This document shows, one piece after another, positions 11,528 to 24,935 of a DNA stretch of 64,000 nucleotides. A program made the translations under genes and the position numbers. The notes beneath the pieces were generated by a model. It was not told the DNA's origin and searched no databases. It was given only the letters and a program-made list of their open reading frames with translations. The stretch's first letter is position 1, and each line of letters begins with the position of its first letter. The stretch spans positions 248,001 to 312,000 of the forward strand of contig JAACJK010000008.1 of assembly GCA_013368325.1 (NCBI GenBank), read 5' to 3'. The stretch is from Ephemerocybe angulata. Lineage: Eukaryota; Basidiomycota; Agaricomycetes; Agaricales; Psathyrellaceae.

Positions 11528-14500
11528 CCCGAGCTACCCCGAGCCCCTTCTAATTTGACGAATCGCCGCTGCGAATGCGGCGAGGGGGTCCAATTCCTTC
11601 CAATTCCTGGTGTTTTTTTATGATCATGATATCATGGTGATGGAACAGGGTGGAATCCGTTGGAAGGGGCGTTTTGCTCGAGTTCTTCCGAGGGCTGCAT
11701 CATCTCATACATATCCACGAGACTCGAGAGACCCTGGCTTGGGTGTGCTTGGGTGAGCCGTGGTATGGGTGTAACCATCGGGAGTTCCGCTTGGTGACGG
11801 CTGAGACTGTGCAAGCATGGTGTGGTGTGGTCATCAAGGGTCCGACGAGTCGTATGTCGTGGAACGAGGACCCGATCGCTGCGCGCACCGCGCTGCACAT
11901 GGGGCCACCACCACTGCTTACTCCGGCATTCGAGACTCCGAAAGCCATCGGAGACACCGAATTGGATTCTGTCTCACAGAATTGGGCGATTAGATTCGGC
12001 CCCTCAGGATCTTAAATGCCGTTAGATGCAGCAGAGAGCTCCAGGGCCGAAAGGGGAGAGAGGGGCCTTCAGATAGCGTGTGTATCAGTCCTCATTTAGA
12101 AAATTGCCAGGGATCGGAAGAACTATGTAGGTTCGGATTCGGAAGCGCAAGAGGAAGAGGGAAGGGCGCTAAAACTTCTGTAGTGCGTGTACCCGGAGAA
12201 ATTTATTCTTTGGGGAACCTTCGGAACGGCTGGCTGACAATGGTGGCCAGGCAGGAACAGCGGAGTTGCCGTTCGCCGAATCCGTTGGCGGTGGCGCCAC
12301 TAAAGCCCAGCCTCATGAACATCCGACGGTTTTCAAGAACCGCAAATGATAGACTTGGTCAACTTGGAAGGGGTAAATAAAAGAAGGAGAAAAAAACTTG
12401 CCCGCTACTAAGGGTCTCCTGATATCACGCTGCACCATCTTCGGATGACTGAGACCTCCTCTCCCCTTCGAGCGGATCCACTTTGTCCGGACGATTTTAT
12501 GCGGTCGATGGGGCCGCTGCAGGTGGAACGTTCTGTGTGCTCGGCATCGTAAGGATGTCTTCGGGCGCAGTGTACTCCAATTGGATTTGATAGCACATGG
12601 AAAAGCAGGAAAGTCACAAAGACATACCCTATGGTGCCGTCAAGAGGTGTCGGATCGGAGGATCGTGGAAGGTTCCCTGCCCTCCGCGACCCTGAGTCGG
12701 AAATATCCGAAGCTCGGCATTTGAACGGCATTGGCAGCTCCCATCAAATATGATCGGGTGCCGTTGACCGGCATGGACACTGGCCTCGAAGAAATCTGCG
12801 AGCTGACCTGTGTAGGATACCTATACTACTCTCTTTAGATGCGCTGAAGGTCAATGGAGTTATCCAGTGCGGCTTATAAAGTATTATTATCTTCGAACGC
12901 AGTTCTATACTGCCTCCAATCCAATTGAAGTTTGAACCCACTTGATAAGATCGTACTGTAGTGGAATTCAGTCAATAAGCAACATATCACCCCAAGAGAG
13001 ACCAAAGCATCTCTCTGTGCTCTATCTGGATTCTGAGGTAGGATCAGCCTCATCCCCAGCTAAGTGTGAGCTGTGCACGGTATGGGCTTGAAAGAGAACT
13101 TACAGGCATGTATTGCGGTCACAGATGGCACGATAGGTACCCAGGTTCTTATTCCCTGTACTAATAGAGCCATAAAGTGTGGATTAAAGATTGTATTTTG
13201 TGGATAAAGTCGTTCATACCAGCGTATACTGCGACTTTGTCCTGCGCATCGCGTCGCGTCGAGCCAGCGGAGTTCCAATGAGTAAAAGTACCGGGTGACT
13301 AAGGATTACCGGATTTGGGGGGTAGGAGGGGGGGTACCCTGCCATCAATGTTTCCAAGATCCACCGATCCGTCACCTCTTGGGTGCCGTGTTCTCTCAGT
13401 CTGAACATGGCGAGGGTTACCTGTCAATGTGTATTTGGTAGTCCGAGTCGGCGAATCATGGGCGATTGGGCTTGGTGTTAGCAATGAATATTCGCATCTC
13501 GTCAAGTATTGAGAAAATGGCTTTGACGCTCCACATGCTGGATTCAATGTCGGCGACTAATTTGGGACCCTCATTTGGGTAGGTGTGCATCGCGTGCTTC
13601 TACATAAGCCGAATTGTCGTGGCTATCGCCCGCCCAGCCAATCTAAAAGCCTCGACCTCTTAGAAGATCCACCCGCCAAACATTCCAACCCCTTTCCTTT
13701 GAGAACCGGTTACAATTGGAGTAGCATGCAAGGGCGTCACAAAAGGTTCACATTCGGCAGAGTTGAGCTAGGTATCATTTTCTCGAAGAGGACACTGTTA
13801 TCAATAAGTAAACCTGTCTAGCACGGAGCTTAACTATCAGCATAGTATGATGCAGGGGCCTTAAAATACCTCACCTTCTTCCTTTGAGTTCGCCGTGTGA
13901 TCTCCTTACTATCGTGGCGCCTTGGTGGAATGCGGCTCATCGCTGCAGTTCGAAGGGGACCTGTATTACCAGGGAGACAGACGGCATCGGCCGACCTTGG
14001 GAGGAAGAGCATTCGGCAGACTGACGATCTGGGATTCCCCCTCAATTGGAAGCTGCCCGCCCGACCTTCGCCCGCCTTTCAAGGAGCGCTGACGACCGGT
14101 ATGGATTCGGAAAGCTGCGATCGCATATTTACGTCCCAACTGTGCTCGAGCATGCGACTATGAGAAATAGACGCCGAAGGCGTAGTATGCCTTCCGATGC
14201 ACACATCTGTACACACCGATGGTACGGCATCAGAGTTGTGGGAGGTAAGTATGTAATGGGGATGAAGGAAGGCGGCCTGCGATGGTAAGAGCTCCGACGC
14301 TGCCTCAGAGAACCCCATCATCGTTTACATTGACAGACCCCTGATGGTAGCGCGTACATGGTATTATGACCTGGATAGGGTCTCAAAACGACAGACAAGG
14401 CCGCCCAAAATTCTACAGCGATCTACTTAGCGTGGAAGTGGGCTGCATTGCCGTTGATGCCGTCGAGCGCTTAATCATCGCACTGATGAGCGCACCTGGG

Positions 14501-17500
14501 AAAGACCGACGTAACCAGGATTCAGTGCCTCGGGCTTGGATGGATGTTACAGAGGAAGAGGCCACAAGTATATCTCTTCGTGGCTGTACTTTATCAGGGA
14601 GAATATCGTCCTGAAAGTGGACATGAACCTTGGGCTTCAGGAGGCCATCAGCTTGATTAAGCGCTCGCCTATGCACATGCTGTGCTAGGCCTCGGTGGCT
14701 GGATGAAAGCGGTGATAACTGGTTAGTATATCTGGTGTAATGAGGTGCGATACTAGCCTCACATGTATGGTTCTTCAGTAGTACGTGTGGTCCATGCTTT
14801 CCAATGGATGTATCTGAACTGAGTTATACAGGCACCTACTATAAATTATGAGATTGCGTACCGGCTTCTCAGAATTTGACGCCAGGCGCATCGCCTCGGG
14901 CATCAGCCGCACCCACACTGTACTCATCTTCGCTGTACACCATTCTCCATGCACCGTCAGATCCGAGTGAGTAGAAAGGTCCCTATACCCTGCACTTAAA
15001 TGTGCGCTACGCAATAGGTAACTATCAGCATGACCTCCTTGGGTAGGCGGCGGACGCCATTGCCTGATCCGAGCGAAAAGTCTGAATAAACGAAGGAAGA
15101 TGTGCACCATCATGCTCTTGATAGCGTCAAGTATCAGCGCTGGAACGGGCTGCAGAACCCGCGCTGACTTCGTCATTAATCATTCCCACTGGCAGCGCGA
15201 GCGATACCTATAACAGACTCCGTGCGAGGAAGGTGGAGAAATTGTGACGGGCGCGGTGCGCATTCACTCGTTTAGCTCCAGCGTACACTCTGGGTCAAAC
15301 TCCTCGTCCAAAAGTAAGTCATTGAGGTGTAGTCGCACCTTCCATTCACTCTGTATCACTCAAATGCACTCCCACTAGCACAGTCCCGAGTGCTACAAGA
15401 AGCACAACAAGAGTCAGTGATTCGAAGTAGTTCATGGGCCACAAGTCGGCCTGAGAGCAGCCGGGGATGCCAACCCAAGGATGCGGAATTACACACTGAC
15501 TATAGCGCCCCTTTGCCACTCGTATAGTATAGATTGGCTAAGAAGCTGGCAGCTAGAGCTCTCCTCTGGGCCCGGAGTTTACGACCTCCACTCACCGCGG
15601 AACGTTCGACCAAGTTCGAACCGCTTAGAGTTCATGAATCAACGCAGTCTCCGATTCCCTAACCTGGCTCCCATGCACCGCCAGAGAACAGTGGTGGCAC
15701 AGAACGAGAATCCGGTTGTGATTCATCGATATGAGTGGATGGAAGAAGGAAAGGAAGGGGATGGATGGCCCAAAGCAGAGAAGGGTGGTGTGCTGGAAAC
15801 GGATTAGGCAGGAGGGTTCCTTTAGGAACGGCGCCACGACATACCTGCCTGATTTGAATGTGATCGAAAACGAGTCTCTGGCGAGTTGTATTTGCAAATC
15901 TGGGCGAAGGTGGGTTGAGGGGGTGGCGTGTCGCGATGCGCTGCAGGACAGGTGCTTGTTCGGATTTTGCCCGTGATTGTTTGTCCAACGGACTTCGCGA
16001 CATGAGCGGGGCACGGGGACCAGTGCGTTTACAGTCGCTTGGTTAGCACTAGTCAGATGGGCTCTCCGACCAGTGTGGGAGAACGGTAACTAGTGTTCTC
16101 CATAGTATACTCTACGTACACGGCTTTCGGGGTTCTTGGAAAGATGTGGGGTCCCCAAGACACGTCCATTCAGCTGAAATGTGTAGCACTGGGCGTCGCC
16201 GGTAGTCGACCGTTCTTGGAAACGTAGGTGGAGATTCAATTTGTTCTGGGCATGTAGACATCAAGGTTAGAATAGATTACATCCGATAGAAGTGAATTGG
16301 AACTCCAATCTTACACTTCTCTCACCTGATTTCCAGAGGAGATTAAGGGGCGTAGTTAAAGCGAAGCATTAACAAAGACAACTTAGACAAGGGCGTGTGC
16401 ACCAATGGGTAACGATTTGGATGCTTGATTGTTAGCGGATATAGCTCCTCATTCTAAAGCGGTACATTTACCCTCACCAGGTGTCGCGTCACGGCTTTTG
16501 TCGATTCTGGGGCTGCATGTTTATTTAATGCCTGAGGAATGATGGCCATAGAACCTTGGGGCCCTGGGGAGGTCAACAGCCGGGTCATTTGTTCAGCACA
16601 GAACGATCTGACACACCTGTGATCATAAAGTATATCACCCGCAACATATCGAGAACTCAATGCACATACGCGACCCGGGATATCATACAAGATCATACAG
16701 CGCCGTAGCGAGAATGGAGTCAAGAAGAAAAGTCCCTCAATTTTTGCCTTCGTGCCGTAGGGCCACGCCTTCTGGAAGAAACAATCCACATACATAGCGC
16801 CGATAAGCCGCCAAAGGAATTGTTTCGGGCTCAATACGCTCACATCTGTAGTGACAGCACCCAGAGATAGCCTACGAGATTTGTCCAAAACAACTCAGAT
16901 GGATGGGCTGGTTATCTAGAATAGAATGCCGTACGGCGAGGTGCTCCAGCATCGCATCACACCCAGGTCATGACTGGTGCACAGATCGAAACGTGCAGGG
17001 CGGACGAAGCACAGACGTGAGTTTCAAGGTGAAAAACTTCATCTGTACCCGCTACGGATATCGCGAAGTATCATTGCTAGGTTCTTACAGCATGGAACGA
17101 GTTGACAATGGAGATTGGGGGACGTAAGCACGGTGCCAGAGCCTGAGGATGTAGAACCCGAGTAGTTGCATTGAGAACCGTCCCAGAGGTGGACGACGAA
17201 AGGTGTGTGGTTCTCTAGCCTCGTAGAAGCCTGCTAGACTCTAGTGCACGAAGAGCTGGGCCCGCACGGTCTGAGGCAGGCTATGGAAATACCAGGCATC
17301 TTTTCCGCGACACGTTGGCCAGTGACAGGGCTAGTAACCGTTGGGCTCGACCACTATGGCGGACGGGAACAGAGCAGCCGGTTGGGGTTGGTTGGATAAG
17401 CTAAGGACAAGCGTATTGTTGTGATCCAACATGTCGCCGAAGGATGACTGTAGTTGGACGTAGGTCGTCGGAAGAACGTGAAAGCCAAGTTGCGCCAGAG

Positions 17501-20500
17501 TCCTCAGCGTGGGTCAGGGCATGGCTTCAACCAAACAGGAACCTATCCCCGGAGATGTCAAATGAGGAGTTCACCGCCACTGCCATGCTCCAGGGGTACG
17601 GAGATCCATTGGCAAGGTTATCGCCGGCAAAATATGCTAAATGAGGGCCCTTATCTCTCCTGTAGATCTGACCTTTGCGGTGTTACCCTGGCGGCATCCG
17701 AATTTGCAATCTCCAACGCGAGAAGCGTTCCAAAATCCTCACGTACCTTAGCAGCTCGGGCAGCCAGAAGAAGATCGACCGCTCGGGCCTCCCCAGTTCG
17801 ACAATGGTGTGCAATACCATGTCTGACCAGCTCTCGAAGGATCTGGAATGTGTTTATTAGGCTTCGTCGCGACTCACAGATCTTACCCTTGATCGAAATT
17901 CACGTATCACAGAACCCCCCTTTCCGCCCGTAAAGAAAAGAAAGACAAACCGTATTTTCGAAAAAGGGGTAGGACCCCCACGCAGGAAACCGATATTCAA
18001 ATCCACGGGCGACTGGTTCATCAAACTCCCGAACCACGATAACCAACCTTTGACCGAGGTTCGACAGGGTTCGACTAGCAGCGGCTGCTTTAGATTAAGC
18101 CTACCTTCAGACTTAGCATCGAATAAGTAGATAAGTGAATTTTTCCATCATTCTCCGAAATATAGTTGCCCGAAGAGCAGATAACCTCTTCCGTCTGGTC
18201 TTGCTTGCGAGACGAACCAATGAAGCGCCTGGTTCGACTGCCCATTACCTCAGCGCTATCCTCGTCCACTTCTCCCAACCCGTGTAGGCATCGGACCAAA
18301 CCACCTCGGAACAGATTGTTGAGTAGGTCATGGCTTAAAGCGACGTTTCCTACATATGGACAGGGCCGCACCATTCTGTAGCTCATGATGTACACCGGGT
18401 GGCCCACGCTTCGTCGCAGAATAAGAATATGAAAGCCGGCCGCCTTCGTCGCAGCTTCGTCGGTTCATCGAGTGGCACGCCACGACCTCACCGTCAAGTC
18501 TTTTCGCATGCGTCTCTCCTTGCACCGTTGGGATATGAGCAATGGGCCGATCCTGAGATGCGCGATGCTGCGGATGGCCGTTATTAGTTCGGTAACACCA
18601 TGGTATTGGGACATAAGATTTTGAGAAGGAGATTAACGTCCCGCCCGGGTTTCTGTCCTGCCAGAAATCCCGAAGAGCATCAGAAGTGGAAGCTAACATA
18701 CATACACTCAGCTACTCATCCAACGCCATCCAATTCCGGAGCTTCAGCGGCCTTCGCAAACAGCCTGGACGTTTGTAACTTACCGTGTTCATATTGGAGT
18801 CTGCGCGCAACACCTATGTCACCCCATGACGGCATGAAGTGCCTTTGGAACTTGGAAACCACCAGAACCAGCTCTATGACAGACCCCGAGCTTTTCATGC
18901 GATTCATGGCTGGAAAACCACCGCAAGCTCGTCCGATCTCGAGGCGCTCGATGATGACAGTCGCAGACGGCGCTTTGCTAATCTCATTAGACAGGTTTTT
19001 ACACCCTGGGGCCATAGAATGCGATCGCAGATCAAGGGCGCCCGACTTTGGAATGTGGGCTAAGTATGAGACCGATTTTTGTCCAAATCTAGCCTCAGAC
19101 GTGGGGTGGATACTTAGGGCGGATGCATAGGCTCGAGGCCCAGAGCGTGCCCTATCCCGTCGACGAAGGGAGGGGTCAAATGGAGTACTCACCTAAGTAT
19201 CAATAGAAGGAGTGGGCGCAAGTTTTTCCTAAACGCATCGGTCGGAGAAGCCAGGCGTCGAGTACCTAACTGATTGAATTTGGGGTGGGATGGGAGCGAG
19301 CCCTAGAAAAAGATGGATACGTATCAGCGTTCGCATCGACAGGGTCGAAGGTGCTGCACTTCCAGAGCGAAGGAGCAACCCTCAATATGATAAATTTCTC
19401 GAAGTTACGAGATGTAGCGGCGGCGGCCGAGAGACGCTTATGCACCAACAGCGTGGGCCAGGGCTTGCTTCCTGGTGCTACATACAGTAGCGCCTTCGCC
19501 ACTGCAAAGTAAAGATGCCAGAGTGCGATTTACTCCGTACCCCGTCAGCTGGGGGAAATAGTTGCTTCCGGATGGCTAGGTACGCCTAGAAAGGAAGTGC
19601 AAAACACACCCTCGCGAGATGCCACGCCCTAGCCATGCCAGAGCTCGGAGGACGTTGGGCACGCATCTAAAAGCGTACGATTATCAGCACGATATGGATA
19701 TCCTTTTCCAGATCACCTTCTCCGGTTTGCACGCTGGCCACCCATTGGATTTGCGACGGAGCCTCGAGGTTCGTTCTCGCCAGAGATGGTTAGAATCCAC
19801 GGTCAGTTCCATTGAGATGATCCATGCTAAAACACGCTTCAGCATGTATGTCTTACCGATTGCGACCATTTCAGTTGGTGGTGCTGTGAAGAAACGGAAG
19901 ATATGACAATGGGGGCCATGCAGGGACCATGCACGATTTGGCTCCAGTGCCATAAACAAATGCTATCCTCCAAGGGTATATGAACCTTTAGTATGATGAT
20001 CAGCATTTCTCCCTAGAGACAACAGAAAGAGTTCAATCGACTTGCCAATTTGATTGAATGGCATGGCCCAATTCGTCATGGAAGTGCAAGATGAACCCAT
20101 GAGCGTTCAGTTGAACCAGTGCGGTTCGTGTTGTGTTCTGCTTTGATTTGTTTCGTTCGAAGGTCCACCTCCGGATTCGGGGATGCCGAATTCAATCCGA
20201 ATTGCCGCCCGCCTGTGACTCTTGCTCTCCCCTATCATCGCACTTACAGGACTCAGTGGGAACTTGGAACTCAGACTGGCTGTCAAGGTGGCCAGTGACT
20301 AGTGACAGGTTTCACAATGTTACCTACCTAACATCATAGCGGCCAGCAGGCGGCCAGTGCCACCTGGAGCTTTCCTATTCACTTCGGGAAGCCTTTTGAA
20401 CGCCCCTACTGTCCGATGCTTTCGGCGACCTTATAGCTTCATCTACGCCCCGTCCTCATTCAATCCTAAAGGGAAAAACCGGTATAACTTCAACAATCTG

Positions 20501-21475
20501 TCTCATTGAGATTATTTTTGATAACGCCTCCGAGAAATATTAGGGTGAAGCGGACACGAGCGCAGCGTGCACACTAGAGTTTGTATTCAAGCTGCGGAAC
20601 TTCAGGGAATACACACCGGCGTGATGACACAACTTATCCCCAGCCCTCACTTTCTTAACCGAGCACTGCGACCCCCGAAACTCGGGACACCGAGAACTGG
20701 AAACGTGAACGAGATGCGGGTGGTCTGTCTGGCTCGGATCCTGGTCTTCGAAACTCCGCGATCTCCTCAGGATCATACCCCTCGTTCTTATCACTCGTCG
20801 GACAGAACGCTGTGGAGGTCTAACAGTATGATATCACAATGGCCTGATCATGACACTTCAAAGGCGCCCTTCGCTGAACCTTCGGAATCGGTCATGCTAA
20901 GTCCCAATACTTGGGCCGTCGTCGCTAATATGAAAATAAAGCATGGCCCCAATGACATAGACCTTGTCAAGCTGTAAGTGGCACCCTCTTGTAACGTGCT
21001 AACTACAGTGCTCCATTAGAAACTGCGACGCCGAGACGCCAAAGAGAACCTGAAATGCCGTTCTGCACAGACGTTCTCATCAACCCCGTCGAATAGAGAC
21101 GCACCTACTACATGCCACAGCAGGAAATGGAAACCCGATCGCTGCATCTAGCTTAAGGTACCTGGCTATGTCTAAAGGATACTTTCACTCTCGTCACATG
21201 GAGTCGATCCCTATGGCACAATGCAGTACACTCGCCGCTTGAGGAGCTTCCACAACTCCAGGCGCACCGCAACGGTGGTTCCCTGGTGCCTACTTCGAAA
21301 CGGCCCTAGTACATGGCGGTGGCTACGAGGTTAGATCTATCCATCCACATCTTTTTGTTTTCTTTCCTCATGATTACAATCGTCGGTCGGAGAAGGCTTT
21401 CGAGCCCACGCCGCCCATATCGGCGTGTGCTAAGGTCTGAATCTGCCTCAAGCTTTTCCGCCTTCAGCCATCCGC

Positions 21476-21513
21476 GTGCTTTCACATTATGGGTGTGCTT
21501 TCACATTATGGGT
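21476..21513. repeat. Perfect 19-bp tandem duplication
   Basis: GTGCTTTCACATTATGGGT occurs twice in direct succession at 21476-21494 and 21495-21513 with no mismatch. This fits a recent slippage event in non-coding sequence. Confidence 0.9.
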
Positions 21514-22339
21514 AAACCGCTTTGACGTCTTGGAAGCAGTAATTTCCCTTACCGACGCGCCCAGGTCCGAGGTCACTTGCCGTCGTCGCGTGCTCGAATT
21601 GAATGGGATTCGAGGTCAAACCGAACAGCAAGCACGTTCATTTCTCGACGCCCTTTGCTTATGAAAAGGTCCTGCTCAACTTCCTTCCCGTTGTCTCACA
21701 GCCAGACCGCTGGTGCACCACAGACCCGGCCCAATTCAGTTCTTTATGCTTTAGCGGAGACTAGATGCGGTAAAGCAACTGCAAATGGGACTGCGGGGTC
21801 CCATCCCAGTCATACTGACAAATAGTGCTAGTGAGCGAGAGCGGCGACGTAGACTTCACCCCCGTATGTAGGCTCCCCTCAAAGCGTCTGCTCCAAGAAA
21901 TGGGCAAGCAGCAAAGTCGCACGTTCAATAAATTACCTAGAAGGGCTCCCGGGAATGAAACTCGTAGGAGAATGGGGCATAGGCTACGACAGGCAATCTT
22001 TGGAGGCCCGTACTTCCTCCTCCCGTTTCGACCGGGATTGTGACACTGGTCCTGACGACGGTTCTTCTTCGTTCTTCTTCCTTCTTGCGACGATCAGAGC
22101 AATGCCCATCCTTTACCCTCACTGCTTCATAGCGGGCAGTGTGGCTTTAGAACGTATCTAAGCTGTGCAGCTCGTGATGGTGAATACAAACAAGCGTCCA
22201 CTTTGGCTCGAGCATCTGCCAAGGATCGAAGTCTGCTTCATTGTTTGCGTCCCCCAGCACAACTACTACATGAAACCGATCCATCCTCATCCCTAACATC
22301 CTCGCATACAGACATACAGATACAACACGACTTCGCGAC

Positions 22340-23164
22340 ATGACTTTCTCCGAAATCCTTTCAGAGATCTGGCATGCTGGTGAGCACAGCACGTGTACTC
22401 ACGCGGGCGCTTAAATTCAATCCTCCCCATACCCCACCACGTAGTCGTCGAATTCTCTCAACAAGCCCTCCCCGTTGTTGCGATCATATCCTGTGTTTTT
22501 TATGTTTGCGTAAATGCTCCAAAGAAGCGGCCTAGACAATATGTAGCGTTAGGAGACCCGGAGCAGCAAAGGGAACTCGAGGTCTGTGCCGGGTGTCTTC
22601 CTGTTATCGTCGCGAAGAGCACGAGGATTGCCTCATTAGAGAGATTAACCGAAGAGCTCAGCGAGAAAGTGGTGCGTGAACCCAGCCAACTAAAAGTTCC
22701 TTGGAGCGTTCGTGGGTTGGACTAACTAGAACTCTTACATTGCCAATTACTGGTAGGGCTCACTCCTGGAAGGAAATCAAGAACTGAAGAAGGAGCTTGA
22801 GGAGCAAGTTGTGAGCAAACCCCGCCGAGCTACAGGTGATCTAATGACTCATTTGTCCAAGTAGAACTCGAATACACTCCTGGCCGAAAACTTTGACAAG
22901 TTGGAGATCTTGAAGCGCCAAGCAGACCAACGACTGCACTACAAAGACAAGCTTCTGGCGCAGCACGACATCACCATTCGAGATCTAAACCACGAGGTCA
23001 AGGAACTCAGCGATAGGTTCACTGCGTGCTACAGCTGTTTGGCGGCCATCGATAGCACGAAAGCATGGAAATTCAACCCAGAAATCCTGACTGGCGGTCG
23101 TTTTGGGGATGGGTCCTCTGGTACGAGGTTGAAGAAGCCAGGGGCCCCACAAACAGAACCATAG
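22340..23164 (+). CDS. Small single-pass membrane protein with coiled coil
   Basis: The model has four exons: 22340-22379, 22445-22671, 22757-22810 and 22865-23164. All junctions are GT..AG and in frame, giving 206 residues. A short N-terminus leads into a hydrophobic helix, ALPVVAIISCVFYVCV (about residues 23-38). A basic KKRPR stretch follows. Heptad-like, charged sequence then covers roughly residues 65-150 (for example LERLTEELSEKV and ELKKELEEQV), predicting a coiled coil. The tail is Gly/Lys-rich and unstructured. The gene sits at the edge of the gene-poor interval, with RTF2 converging on its 3' side. I do not recognise the family. The helix could act as a signal anchor, but location and role are inference. 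The tiny first exon is the least certain part. Confidence 0.55.
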
Positions 23165-23601
23165 ATTACAGTGCCTGACGAGCGTTTTGAAATGGAAAGC
23201 TGAACGCTGAACAGCTTACGGATGTATACCCTAAATCTGCTTATACCGATACCATCCCTCAGCATATTTGCAACCAACAATGCATTTCAAACAAGTTCAA
23301 GGATCCTGGAAGCAGCCACCGAGCCAGTCGAAGCCAAGTCGAAGTCCTATCAACATGGTTATTAGGGGTCAGTTGCCGCACGGGTATTTGCGGTGACCTC
23401 TAATTTCATGAGGGTTGTTCGACTTGTGCGAAGTGAGGATGATGTAGGCTCCTTCGATGCGGGAAGAATAGTCGATGAGCTCAACAGTTGGCAGGAAGGG
23501 GGTCTATGATGCAACATTAATAAAGTACACATGCTCTCTCGACCGCTGAGGCCAGTGGAAAAGAGTGAAGAAGCTGCAGAGAAGCATCGGTCCCAGGGAC
23601 T

Positions 23602-24743
23602 TCAGGCATACTATGGAGAGATGTCAGTAAATCTCAAGGAACTTCAGTTAACAGGGTAACATACTCTCGTGAACGTCCCCATCGTCATAAACGTCTCCTT
23701 CCTTGCCGGCTTTCCGTCCCCATACAAGCTCTTCACAGCCTCACTCATCGTCGCCTTCCGCTTCGCCTCCTCCTCCGCCAAACCCTGCATAACCGCCCTA
23801 CTCGCCGTGCCCATCGACGCATTGATCGTCGGCGTAGCGCCTTTCCTCTCCTTCTTCGACGGCGGCTCGCCATCCGCGCCGTCCTCCGCAGAGTGCTGTT
23901 TCCGCTTCTTCGACGACTTTTTCTTCGAAGGCTCCGAGGCGCGGCGTTTCTCCATTGCCCAGCGCAGCGTCTGCTCCTCCTCTGCAGAGGGGTTGAGCAC
24001 GATGACGTCTGTCGCGCGCGAGTACTTCGCGCCGCATTGTGGGCAGAGGTCCAGAGGAGCTTCGGTGGGTGGTGTTGAACCGGACGAAGAGGATTCGCCG
24101 TTCTCTGGCTGTTTCTCCTTCTCCTTCTCCTTCTCCTTGGGAGTACCGCCCGAGACGGTGCGGAGCCCTGCCTGGGAGAAGACGCAGCCGCAGGTGAAGG
24201 TGTAGACGAAGGGCTGGACGCCGTTCATCTCTTTGAGGGTGAGAGGGCAGGCGAAACGGGCAGTTTCTGTGTCGTCGCTGTTGGAACTGTGCGCTGCGCC
24301 GTTGGGGGTGAGTTTAAGAGGTTTGACATCCTAGGAGGTCGTTCAACGGGATAACTGGATGAGACATGGAAGATTGCGCACCTTTAGTGACCGTATGTGG
24401 CCACAAATCTCTTCGCCGTCTCCATAGGCTGTTTTGTCCAGTAGGTACTCAATTATGGCATCCTTGTTGTATAGTTTGCCTAAAGAACACGAAACCACTG
24501 GCTCTTGCAAAGGTTTCTGGTTCACCAAGTCAGCAGAAGATACATAAGTCGGTGCTTTCATACATACCTTGGACAGAGCACAGTAGAACCACCGGGCTTT
24601 CGTCTGGTTCGCCTTGTCTGCTTGCTCGGCCTAATTGGAGTTTCATTAGCCAAACCCGGACATGCGACGACACTTGAACGCACCTTAGCTTTAGTTTTCA
24701 CCAGGTCTCTGCGATCCGGGATACTTCCGCCGTCATTACCCAT
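23602..24743 (-). CDS. rtf2: Replication termination factor 2 (Rtf2 family)
   Basis: Five exons on the minus strand: 24743-24684, 24630-24568, 24516-24382, 24330-23665 and 23610-23602, for 310 residues. The start MGNDGGSIPDRRDLV is the conserved Rtf2 N-terminus. It is followed by WFYCALSKKPLQEPVVSC and LYNKDAIIEYLL, and then an unusual RING-like module with FACPLTLKEMNG, FTCGCVFS and LCPQCGAKY. Rtf2 acts at stalled replication forks in fission yeast and is linked to splicing. The C-terminal half is Lys/Ser-rich with a KEKEKEKEK run, probably disordered and nuclear. The last exon is tiny: a GTATGT donor and a CTGAC branch point precede an ATAG acceptor, giving the ending GTFTRYA. If that intron is not used, the frame stops at 23644. 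The gene is divergent from UTP18. Confidence 0.88.
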
Positions 24744-24935
24744 GGTATCGAAGAAAGAATGAAGGGTGGTAGTGGTGGTTCAAGGTCAAGGAGCGCGGTC
24801 ACAGTCAATTGCCCCTGTTGCCAGACGATCAATGGGCTGACTAATCCCATCACACCGTACAGATTTTCGGTCTTCGCTACTCTCGACATCGGGTTCACTG
24901 GACTCCAGCGTTTAACTCATCTCTCGGCGTTCACC
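24744..24935. promoter_or_regulatory. Divergent RTF2/UTP18 promoter
   Basis: Only 192 bp separate the RTF2 start codon (minus) from the UTP18 start codon (plus). The core promoters and 5' UTRs of both nuclear housekeeping genes must lie here or within the genes. No clear TATA box is visible. Confidence 0.7.

Larger units (their letters stand above)
10121..22339. other. Gene-poor, possibly decayed interval
   Basis: About 12 kb without a gene model I can support. Open frames are short, overlap on both strands and lack recognisable domains. Some minus-strand pieces keep exon-like borders. One is about 17743-17846, which runs from a CATTCCAG acceptor to an AAG|GTACGTGAG donor with an open, helix-like translation. 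Another lies inside 16454-16888. These could be remnants of multi-exon genes. No transposase, integrase or reverse-transcriptase motif was recognised. A palindromic repeat (11471-11527) and a 19-bp tandem duplication (21476-21513) are listed separately. Confidence 0.5.

Noticed and set aside
16454..16888. Minus-strand open frame of 144 residues with intron-like borders
   Set aside because: The translation is not recognisable and no consistent chain of exons could be built. It is noted only as a possible relic in the gene-poor island.
18600..19192. Overlapping open frames of 176 (+) and 158 (-) residues
   Set aside because: Neither shows a recognisable motif or a convincing splice context; overlapping frames on both strands are expected by chance.
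20567..20977. Plus-strand open frame of 136 residues ending at a possible GTAAGT donor
   Set aside because: No downstream exon or family could be found; left as non-coding.
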